Shown here in pieces: positions 27,701 to 39,700 of a stretch of DNA of 64,000 nt. The position numbers were made by a program, and so were the translations under genes. The notes below the pieces were generated by a model. That model ran no database searches and was not told the origin of the DNA. It saw only the letters and a list, made by a program, of their open reading frames with translations. Within the stretch, counting starts at the first letter, position 1. Every line of letters begins with the position of its first letter. The DNA lies in assembly GCF_900496995.4 (NCBI RefSeq), contig NC_044014.1:23086234-23150233 (forward strand), given 5' to 3'. The DNA is from Aquila chrysaetos chrysaetos. Taxonomy: Eukaryota; Chordata; Aves; Accipitriformes; Accipitridae.

Positions 27701-30700
27701 GTGCTGACAAGCTGTCCTGCTAGGCAATGATTTATCCTTATTGGAACAGATTTGAAACACATTTACAATTCTAAACCTTAGGGATGTGTTTTCTTTTTGT
27801 AGATTCACTGGTTTTCAATTTTCAATTCTTTTATGATGGTGATCTTTCTGGTTGGCCTAGTGTCTATGATATTAATGAGAACTTTGCGAAAAGATTATGC
27901 AAGATACAGCAAGGAGGAAGAAATGGATGATATGGTAAGATCTGCATTCATGCTTTTTTAAAATCTTTTTTTAAGGCTTATTGTTTTCTCTTCATGCATT
28001 CGTTGTGTTGGCAGCTCTGAATGGCTTTCTTCAGTTGGACAGAAAACTCTTATGTGTGTCTTGAGAGTGTTACTGGTTTTCTTTATAACACGGGTCTAGG
28101 TTGCAACCCAGAATTTTGTCTGTAGTCACTGTGTTAATGTTCATATCCACACTTAGGTTAAATGGGGTCCATTCTGAGTGTGTAATAGAAGCCTGTGTAT
28201 ACTCCTAAGCACTTCAGAGGATTTTAGGGACAGGGAGGGAATCTGACTGATTTTACTGCATCATACATTCAGGTAGTAATTTTTGTTGTCTTCATAAGCA
28301 TCTGAAAAGTAAACTTTTCTCCTAGATTTGATGCATTCAGGAGAGAAGACATACTTGCACTTGAAGTTGCTTTAATAAATCAAACCTTTAATTTATGCAT
28401 AGCTTGTGTGCTTGTCATTAATTGTCATAACTAGACTTTTTTTTGTTGTTGTTCCTAGGACAGAGATCTAGGTGATGAGTATGGGTGGAAGCAGGTCCAT
28501 GGAGATGTTTTTAGACCATCCAGTCATCCTCTAATATTTTCATCGCTTATTGGTTCTGGTTGTCAAATTTTTGCTGTGTCTCTTATAGTTATTGTTGTTG
28601 CAATGATAGAAGATTTATACACAGAGTAAGTATAATTGTGCCATGCTTTCCACATATAAATGCTTAAGTGAACAAAATAATTACAAAAATGAATGTGCTA
28701 ACTGGCCTGGAAAAAAGCGTTTGAGAGTCTTTACTCTTTATGTTTAGATCAGATGTAGTATTCAGAAGAGTTCTTTTAAGTTGTAAGGAAACTTTGCCCT
28801 ACTCTTATCATGGGAGTTGGTCTCCTTTAATTTTACTCTTTTAATGCTTGCTTTTTACATGATTTATTTTGAAACTAGTTTGTCATTCTGCAGCATCACA
28901 GGTAGGTTATATGGGAAATAACTGTTAAAAGGCAAATATTTCACTCCTGGTTTCATCTGGAGTGACAAGATCTTACTATATTTCTTACCCTGTTTTCCCC
29001 ACCGTGTCCTGTAAAGACTGAAGTAGGAGTGTGCTGTGTTGTGAATAGTCCTGTTTACTGCTGACAATGAATTAAGCCAGTCTTATCCACAAGTCTTCTC
29101 AGGAATGGAGATTTAATTTCTGAAGTTCTTTCAAACAGATACTGCTCAGCCTGTGTTGCATGTAAAACCTCCAGCAACAGGTGAGCTGTGGTCCTAACTG
29201 GAGAGAATTCATTTAAAACAAACAAATAGTACTCAAGTTTAAATATAACACACCACTTGTGGTTCACCTAGTTCTCTTCCTTTACCTTTTATCTGTTTGA
29301 GATTTTTGGTGTCCTGGATGGACTTCCATCTGTTTCTGTAGTGATTGTATTTTGGATACTGGAGGGAATTTTTTTTTTTTAATATTTTTTTACAAGTGCT
29401 TTGTTTTAAGCAATGACTAAAATTTCAAATCTCTGTTCTATGTTTCTCTTGAATATCACCTGTAACTATTGATTTTAACAAGTTGTAATACTTCGAATGT
29501 GCCACTAGAGAGAACTCTAGGTTTTGAATTTAGCTGCCTTTTAATGACGTGTTTAAAATGCCACTCTGTACTACCAGTGTCTTGGCATGTTTTCATTTTT
29601 CATGTAGTGTTATTCCCCGCCTTGTGCGCCATGGTTACATTTCTGGATAGACTTACATACACATTTTTAGTTGTACAGCATGTCAACCCTTTTAAGGTGG
29701 GGAATGAAACTGTTTCAGAATGTTTTGCACTGTAGGGAAGCTGTAAGTTAGTAATGGCAATTGTAAAATGTGTCAGAACAGTAATTTTTAAAAATATATG
29801 TGCACTTAGTCTTTTATTGCAATAGGCCTTTATATCACTTTCAAACTGAATTTAATTCTGGGTATGTAATGGAACAATTGACCAAATCTGGTACAGACAA
29901 TTCTTACGTTTAGGAGAATAGTGATGTGAGTGAAAAAGGCTGTAAACCAGAATTACAAGAATGATTCTTGTCAGAGTTCTTCAGGTCTGTTAAAACTCTT
30001 GGGGATCATGCAGCTGATGCCAACTAAAAGTCTCTCAGTGAAATTTGGTCGTGTCAGCTATTAATTTATTAATACTGGTTTGTATTTTGAGAAGCTTTTC
30101 CATTAGAATACTTGAAACATATGTGAGTAAGCTTGAGAATAGCAAATTTTGAGATAATTTTAGATTAACATCTGCTAGTCATTTTACATGTAGCCTGGAT
30201 TTACATGTGTCACTTCAGACTGTGCATGGTCTTCTGGGGTTTTGCATGTGTTCCTAAATTGTCCTAAGTTAGGAGAAGTGTTAAAATTGGTTTCTGTCTA
30301 ACCAGTAGCTTTGTAAAATGGAGCTATTGCTTATTTTTTTTAAGAAATGAATGTTAGCATAATGCTTCTTTAGGGTGTGTGACCAGCAGGTATATTTGCT
30401 TAGTTCAATCCATGCAGTCATGGAAGCTGGTTGTACTAAAGATTACTTCTTTGAGTAGGGCAGGCATCCAGTAATGGTTCATCAAAAGCCAAAATGCCAA
30501 TAGTCTGGAATCTCTCAGAACAACTAATTTGAAGAAAGTATAGCAAGCTGGCTGAAAACCTTCTGCTTCTTTTTGCTATCATAGAGTAACAGAGGGACAT
30601 GGGGAAACAGCTCTCTTCATGAATAACATTTGTATCTTGCTATTCTTAGACATGATTTTTAAAAATGTATTTGGAGATGGCTTTTGTGATTTAAAATTAT

Positions 30701-33700
30701 TAGCTTTGCCTGTAAAATTTCAGAAAAATTATGCCAAAATGAGTACTCCAACATTTAATGAGGTGATAATTTAAAAATGACTAAACTCTTCTGATTGGAC
30801 TACTCCATGCTGATTTGTGGCTTCATTATAGTATTTATAGTTTCTAAATCAGGTTTTCTAATTTTCTGCAAGATGAATACTTTCGATCTTAACAGTTAAT
30901 TTCTGAGGGATGGTAGAAACATCATTCACAATCTTAGTATATTTTTGTTAATACTGGCCTTCATATTAAGAGGAACTTTTATCTGCAATAGTTGAATCTT
31001 ACACTTAATGTATGTCATGCGTATGAAGAACTGATCTATTTACAAGGTACCCACATCCAAATGTCAGAGTATTTCAATCAGAGTTGAGATTTTATACTCC
31101 AGTGAAAATAAATGCATGTTAGAAAAGAACGTACTATGTCAGAACCCTTTTTCCCATATTGAATTAGAGTTGGCCAGAAGCTTTGGATACAAACAGTTCT
31201 CATTCTTAGGCAGATTTTACAATTTAAGCACTTTTAAATTTTTACGTTACCTAAAGATATTAAATAACTGCTTCTGCTAAATGTATGTATGTTACTGTGA
31301 TCTTCTGCTTTAATACTGTTTGTTTTTCATTTACCAAAAAAATCACCTTCTTGTAGGAGAGGATCAATGCTTAGTACAGCTATATTTGTTTATGCTGCAA
31401 CATCACCAGTGAATGGATATTTTGGAGGAAGCCTTTATGCTAGACAAGGAGGTAAATTGTTTTCATGGTTCAGCATTTTCATTACATTGTTAAATGGAGA
31501 AGTTATTATTTTCTGATTTGCACGCATATAGAAGTGTCCTTATGGAGTTAGGTCATTCAGGTGGAATTCATTAAATTCTTAATAAACAGAAAATATTTCG
31601 AGTATAATTAACTTTCATATTATTTACTATTTGGTATTGGCTGCATTTTCTAATTAAAGATAGCTGAAGTCTTTGGTTAATTTAAAAGTACTAAGAGCTA
31701 CAGAACTGTTAACAGTTGTATCTTATGAATTGGTTGTTATACTCTTGTATATAATTGTTTGGCTCATGACATCCAGAGATTATAATAGTCTCTCCCTCTT
31801 CTGTAACATGCTGTTAAACAGTTCATGTCATCTTCTCCAGATGTCTCCTACATAACCCTTCTCTATAGGTACTGTGGGGGTTATGTTTACTAACACGGAA
31901 AGGATGAGTATACAGTACTTAGTAGACCATTAATTGTGGATGGGGAAAACTGTTTATAGCATCTTTTAAAGAAGTTTTTTCTGCTTTCTGTTATGTGCTC
32001 TGCTTTATACTTAGCAAATTCAAAATTAGTATCAATAGGGAGCAGAAGCCCAATAAAATTGACATAACAGATTTGGACAGGCTGTCTTCAAGTGTGCCCC
32101 ACTATGCCTCTGAGTTGTGACCAATTACATCCTTGCAGTCCACTAGCTTAATCCATTCCCTATGCTGCAATAAAAGAGTAATCAATATCTATTATCTTCT
32201 ACAGTGCTTTAGAAAAAATATTTCTGGTAAGTTCACAAAAGAAAATTTGTATCTTTTTAGCACGGCATACTTGTTAGCGTTCAGTCTCAACTGCACTCTG
32301 ATCTGAGTTTGGAGGTTAGATGTTTCTTTTCATGTGGCATGTGTATCAACCTAGCAATTTGTAGAGAAACAGATCTACATAAATTAGGGTTGCTGTTGTA
32401 AAATGTACTGTGCTATATAGTTGAGCCAGATTTGCTTTTTTTTTTTTTTCTACAGATCAAATATGTATCAAACCTTGAAATGCTGATTATGTTGGCTTAT
32501 GGTGAAAATACATATGATGGTCTTGAAAAGCATATGCTAGTTTTCTGACTGTTTTTTATTTAGTGCATATTATAGATGCATCTATGGTGTATTAAATTTA
32601 AATATAGACACTACTTAAGACCATGGAAAATAAAGGGAATACAGACAGTGAAAATTCTTAAGGTATTGCCCAAGAGGGTTTTTTGAGCTCCTCAGGGAGC
32701 TCTAAACTTAGTAACAACTGCTAACAAGTGTTGCTGTTCCATTTATGCCTGAGGTTTAGAAATCGCTTTCCTTCTACCTTTTCTGCTGTTGAAGATATGA
32801 GTTCAATTTTGCTGTATATTAAATGCTGTGGCATTTTGCTTTACACCAGGGATAGCCAGTTCCTTAATGCATCCTGAATGTATGGAGTCAACTTTGTTGG
32901 GTCAAGACAACCCAGAGCAGGTGGTGCCCGAAAGCAGCTGTAGTGCTGAGTTCTCCCAGGAGCAGTGCTGAGCTCTCATGTGTTCTCAGGGTGTGAGCAG
33001 GCTCTGCACAGGGCCAGCTTTGCTTGCTCTGTCTCTACTAATCTGTAGCTTGAATATACACTTATGTTTCATGCCCTGGTTTCTTTGGCCAGCTTAGCAT
33101 ATGCTGTTCTTGAGCTGAAATGTTCTCATGCTGTATCCCTTTTCCTGTCTTTTCACCTGTCCTAATAAATTGATTAATGTACTGCATCTCATTAATTGCC
33201 AGGAGTCAAATGAAACTGTTAGTTGACTCTTGGCTCTTGTATTGATGTAGTATGTTCTTACTTATTTCTTTCACCTTTTGGGGGGAGAAAAGTCGTCAAA
33301 CACCTAAATTCTGGTGAGCTTGCTGGTAACTTTTTAAAAAAAATACACTATCTCACCAGTCCCGTTGGAATGTCCTTTCTTACAGGAAGGCGATGGATAA
33401 AGCAGATGTTCATCGGAGCCTTCCTTATTCCAGCAATGGTGTGTGGAACTGCCTTCTTCATTAACTTCATTGCCATCTATTATCATGCTTCAAGAGCTAT
33501 ACCCTTTGGAACCATGGTGAGTCATTTTACTGGAGAATTTAAACACCACTGCAGACATCAAGAAAACTGTGTTTTAGTCTAAATACAATTGTGAGTCATA
33601 GCTTTAGCTTCCTAGTTAGAAATTTATTCTGGGAGGGGTATAAGGTGCTTCAAGTATAATTCATTTTAATCACAACAGCAACAGCTGCTGGATGCCCACA

Positions 33701-36700
33701 ACAGTCTTCTCTCTGCTTAAAATGATACCTCTGCTTTGTATTCAAGCTGAGTGTTGTAACAACATAGGAAGTTAGCAACTTGAATTTTCTTCTGGATGGC
33801 CAATGCAAACCAGTTATAAGCTAAAATGCAATACAAAAGGATTCCAAGTGAAAGCTACTTCCAAATCATTGCAGTCAAGCAGGAAAAAAAAAAAAAAAAA
33901 ATCAGGCAACAATACGAGATGAGACATCCTGAGGACATCTGACTTTATGAAAATGAATCACTGTTTTCACTTTGTGAAGTGGTATTTAGTATCCAGTTGT
34001 GGTCTTGTGTCTGTGTATTAACCCTGTCACTTGAAAAACAATGCTGGTTGGATCACTTTCTCATTTAATTGTGATGACTTTTCTTGTTTCTTGTGGCTTT
34101 TGTCAGGATTTTGTTTGTTGTCATGGCCCTTTCAAGCAACCTCAAATAACCCTGTGAATACAATGTAGGAAATAATCACTTAGCACTTTGGCAGAATTTC
34201 TGTTTGAGCTTGCAAGGGGTATGATTTTGAGAGCAGAATTTTTTGAAATATGCACCATAAAATTGCTTTTTCTAATTTTGTACAGTAGCGCGATTAACTT
34301 TAAAAAATGCCTTAATACAGGAAGGCTTGTTTTCAATATCTGTAGCAAATCTTGGGATTTAACATTTTTATAGCTTCCTTCTTTGCATATCAGGTTTTGT
34401 GATACGTTAAATTGTTCAGTCTATTCAGAGATGTTTGAGTAGCCTTGGATTTCTTCTTAGTTTAAATCTACCACAAAATGAAGCTTATTATCACAAGTTC
34501 TGTCTTATATATTGTATTACTTGGGATATAATAAAATTCAGTATGTGACTGAAAATACTTCTTAAGAACACATTGTTAATGAATGAATGTGATAGAAATC
34601 ATAAATGGTGATAAAAAGAGGAACAATTCCCAGTTTCAGGCAAAGGCTTTCAATAATTTTTTACTGATGGAGGACTCATTACTTTACATGTACATTGCTG
34701 GTTCTAGTCACCTCCTTATTAGCAGTATTTTCAATGCATGCCTAAATACCAACTTTTTACATTGAATTTGTTGATATTATATTTAGTGGGCCTATAACAA
34801 GTTAAACATGTTTATAAACTGTTCACTTAATTTTTCTGGTGCTCTTCTTCAAGAAATTAGGCTAAAATTCTATCTTTGGATATGTTTGTATTAGTTGGTC
34901 AGTGTCCCAAAGGAATATTGTATTGGTTTTTCTTTCCTCAGCTAGCAGCCATATACAACGCTGTCATAAAAGTTTACAACATTGATCTCTGATATGTGGA
35001 AAGAGGCTCTGTTTTACTGCTGAGCAAGCATTTATGATATCACATTTCTCACTTGTATTCCCATTTGGAGGTCAGGAATGCTGAGTGAAGGGAATTCCAC
35101 CTGTGCTGAAGTTTGTCTTGTAAATCTGTTCAACTGATTTGTATTTTAAGATCATGGAAACATGTACATGCAAAAGCAAATGGGAATATAAATCTTCAGG
35201 GGTCACTTAATCAGGATGTTAGGACTCTTTATACACAGTGATTTTAATGATCTCAAGGTTTTATGAAAGTGTTTGAATCATTATGACTGTGGCAATAAAA
35301 CTTCAGTGGAGTTAGCAGACTTTTAGTAGGAGCAGGTTATGAATTGGAAACTTCATCAGAATAAGCAACGCTCTAATGACTTCAAATCAACTAATGAAGC
35401 TGGTTTGTGGAAGGGAATGAAAATTGTTTGTAATTGCCATGTTACGCTTCAGTTTGAAGTCCCTGGGAAGCCCTCTGGCTTTATGGATAAGATACCTTTA
35501 TGTCTTTCCACCTTTGTTTTCAGCATAGAGAAGCTTCCAGAATTCTCTAGTGCAAACTTGCTGCTGCTATTTTCTTGGGGAAATAAAACCTCTGCCATCT
35601 AAATGTACTAGAACACAGAAATTACTTCCTTTACCGTGGCATGTCTTGAAACCACCCTCCTTGATTTAAGTTGCTGGCAAGAATTACCACCTCTTCTTGA
35701 CTACTGTAAATCTGGAAAAAGCAGAAACTGAGTTGCTGAAAAAAGTCTCTGAGCTAAAAGGTTGCTAAGAGACTATGCTTAAATATGACATCCTGTGCTT
35801 TGTGCATTTTGCATTGCCACTTCCCAGCAAACCGCTAGGTAGTCTCTTCTCTGTGACTTAATTCCTCCCTCCAGACAGATTTTTCTATGGAATGTAGGCA
35901 AGGACAGCTGATAGTGTCAAAGCCAAGACATCCAAGCTAACACATAGTTGCTACATCTTTGATCTACATGGCATCTGCTCTTCCATACTTTGTCTTGAAA
36001 TGTTCAAATTGATTGGGCTCATCAGGACCTTCATACACCTCACTGTCATTGCAGTCTGTCTTTGAACTTCAAAGCTTCATTCATCTTGTATAACTCATTC
36101 CCAATGTCTGGGATTTCCTCGAAGATGTGGCAGGGCCTGGGAAGATCCAAAGCTTGTTTCTGAAATCATTCTTCAGTCTTGGGACTCTGCCTTTAGCCCT
36201 TTTGGTGGACATATGTGCAAGCTGTCTCACCTATACTGTGACAAACATTCTGTAGTGAAATACATCATGAGCCTGAACAAAGGCTTAATCTCTTCCCTGG
36301 GATATCTTTCAGCTGCCCTTCCCTTCAAAATGCAATAAAGAATGTGACAGGTTTTATTCAAATTTGGGAGCTTTTTAAAACTTAATGGTTTAAAGCTTTC
36401 AACTCCCTAAGCATATAAAGGAGATATAAGAGTCTGGGTTTTTTCTCTCATCTCTTCCCCTTTATAGGAATGCAGTGGGTACTGTTCAATTCTTTGTTCT
36501 TTTGGAGCCCAAATTTGATGTTTGGGGTTTTTTGTTTATTATATCCTGTTACTGGTGAACACAGAGGAGTTCTGAAGGTGTTGTACACCTTGACTTACCT
36601 TCTGTTGATGTTTGTCAGTCTTTTCAGTGTATTTATCAATCATCTTTATATTTTGCTGTGTTTGAATTATACACAAAAAATGGAGCATGGATCAATTAAA

Positions 36701-39700
36701 AAGAATTTTAAATAATAGCAAGTGAAGTGACCTCTCCATATATGTTTGAGGAGTGTGGTGGTAGTTCTATGCAGAAACACTTACTAAGTAATGCAGAATT
36801 TCTACAGAGTACAGCATGATAGAATTTGAAGAGACCATCTTAATTCTGGCATTTCATAAGTTGTGACTGCTTACATTGTTCTGTATGTGATACATAATTT
36901 AAAGATTTCCATTAAGGCTACTATGACTAATGTAATATTCTGACTGCAGAATCCATGCAGCTTCTATTAAACTGTTTAAGATGTACCATTTTTGTTTTGT
37001 TTGAGCAGTAGGTTCCTGTGTGGCTAACGTCTCCAGTATGCATTTTTAATGATTTAATTAAATAAGGTTATGCACACTGAATTTCTCTTGGGATCGAGAC
37101 TCTGGTGTTTGCATCTTTTATACCTTGTTTAAGCTAGAAAAAAGCGTTTCCTCCAACAGATAGCTTAATCCAGGCTGCAGCCATCCCTGACAGCTTTGAG
37201 TTGATATGAGTATTGGCTGCCACTGCAAAATGAGGATCTGGTAGCACCAAAGATTTTCATGCCTTGAGCCGGATAAGGAAATACACCTGGCTAATAATAG
37301 AAAAACATCTAGTTATATACATTCAGCAGGGTGCTTCCTCAGATTGTTTGAAAGTGACTGTGGAACCCTTGGTCAAAACTCTCATTTTTGCTGAAAATAG
37401 ACACAGCTTAATGCTTCTGCCTAAATTTTCAACAGTTCAATTTATTATCTAAAGCAGCACCCTAGATTAACAACTTTGTTGTAATAAAATTAATAACACT
37501 TTATTTTGAAGCCTTCTATTCTTTTCTTGTTCTGTGTAATGTTTGGCCAGATGATGTGCAGAAAGCTGTTTCACTGTACAGATTCAGTAACCTCTGTATG
37601 GGGGGAGAGTCTCATGACTGAGTGCAGTTTTCATAGCTGACAGGAAAGATCAAGCTGCTGCTTTGACAGTTAATTTTTATTGCTTTTCTCCCTTGTGCAT
37701 TAAGCAGTCAAGGCACCATAGCCTGCCAGTAGCTGTTTAATATTAGATATGCTCATAAAAATTTTAATTATCACCTTTGAATGAAGTTTAATCTACAGTT
37801 GTCAGAAAATATGAAACACATGGCCCTAGAACATAAATTATATCCCTCTTGGCAATGTTTCCTTTCAAATAAGGAAAACTGAATTCTGCACGTTGAGTCA
37901 AGGGCAGTAGAATATTCTTTCCCCACAAAACAAAACAAAAAGGGGTTAGAAAGAATGCAGGCTTAGTGAGGTTGACAGTCTCTTCTATGGCAACTAAAAC
38001 CTGCAAACTAAATCAGATGCTTGTGTATAAATAAGATATTTTGTGCAACAGAAATGCAACAGTCAAAATAGGTATGTTTTAATGTACTGGCTTGGTAGAA
38101 AAACTCTTGTAATTTGTCTTCAGTAATATGGACTATGGAGAATGTGTACTTGTTTGCTTGATGGAAAACTGGGTTTGTAGATGTAGTAGATTCGCCTGTT
38201 TGCATAATTTGTGCTTTCTGAAGTAGTAGGTAAAACAGTTCTCTCAATTTCTCTTGGCTGATGTTACAGCAGTACTCCTCTTAAAAGGCTCATGAAGACC
38301 TAACTTTCTTATCTCTGCCTGTCATGCAACAGCTATTATTGGTGTTTGGTTTTTTTAGTATGTTACCAGTGACCTCTGTAGAGAGGTGCTTCTGCAGGAG
38401 GGCAGAGCCCCTACGTGTGTTGATCCTGCCTTCGTTCCTCTTACCATTTGGAATGGTGAAATGGAAGCCAGTAAATGTCTGAGCTGCTTTTGCCATTGTA
38501 ATCTTATTCTCTGAAACCTTTGAGGTAGAAATCTCATAACTTCATCTCTTTTTCAGTTAAGATGCTCGTGTACCCCATTGCCCTGTGTTTGCTTCAGTTT
38601 GGGTGTAAGCTCTCTAGGTTCAGACATTGCCCAGCCTGCATCATCACTGCCCTTGCCATCTGTGGCAACAGGCACTACCTGCTCAGTTTGGGAAGGAAGC
38701 AGTGTCTTCACCTCAGATCTGAAATTAAGAGGAACATGCCTTGTGGACACATATTTAGCTAACGGTCATAAGAGCATTCCAGACGCCTTTAGAAGACCTT
38801 GAACAGAATAAACAAGAAGACAAAAAAAGAAAGATGCCAATTAGAAGAACACAGGTGCCCATTCCACGATAAAGAGAACTTGGCACAAAGAACCTCAGTT
38901 CAGCAGTTTATCTTAACCAATTAGACTGAGACAAGTTTCGCATGTTTTAGTTGGTATAACCAATTATGTTCTATGTTTATGTGCGTGTACAGAGTTAGTA
39001 TAACCAATTATATCGTTATGCGTGTGTACAGTGTTGATATAACCAATCATATTTTATGTTTGTACACGTGTACAGTGACTTTGCAGAATATGCGACTATA
39101 AGTATGTGTGTGTTTTAGCAATAAAGGGTCGTCTGTTGTCTACTCTCAAGATTACAGACATCTGTCTACTTCAATCTCCTCAATGCCTGAGAAGGCAGAA
39201 GCTAGAAAAGCCAGCTATCTCCAGTCATCTCTCACATCCAGAGAAGGCTATTTCTGCCAAGAATGAAGAAAGTAGTTTTCAGCAAGCATCAGTCTGAGCA
39301 GGTAGACTACCATGGAGACAGACAGCGAGTTGAAAGTGAGAAAGAAGATGCGTGTGTGTGCTGATTCTAACCAGCACTGGTTGTGTTGGTCAACCTACTA
39401 AGACCAGGGCGGGGTTATCTCAGAAGACAGAACATTCACATCTTTACCAGCTTGGACAGCTTATCAGAGGCAGGTGGAAGTGGGAGGCGTTCCTGAGCCT
39501 GCACTATGGTCTGTCCTTGCTTGCTTAGTTGGGCCTCCTTTGCACTACAGAATTATCTCAGATAATGTTTAGACTCCTGAATGGCTCCAGGAAAAAAGGA
39601 AAAAAGTGCTTCAATTCTAGCTGTCCTCAGAGCATAGCATAGCATTAAGACAGACAGTTCATTGTTCAACAAAACATTGACTTTACCTAATGCTGCTTAC

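Noticed and set aside
32685-32702. Small perfect hairpin GAGCTCC-TCAG-GGAGCTC in intron 8
   Set aside because: A seven-base stem is expected by chance in 64 kb, with no run of T or other context to give it a role.
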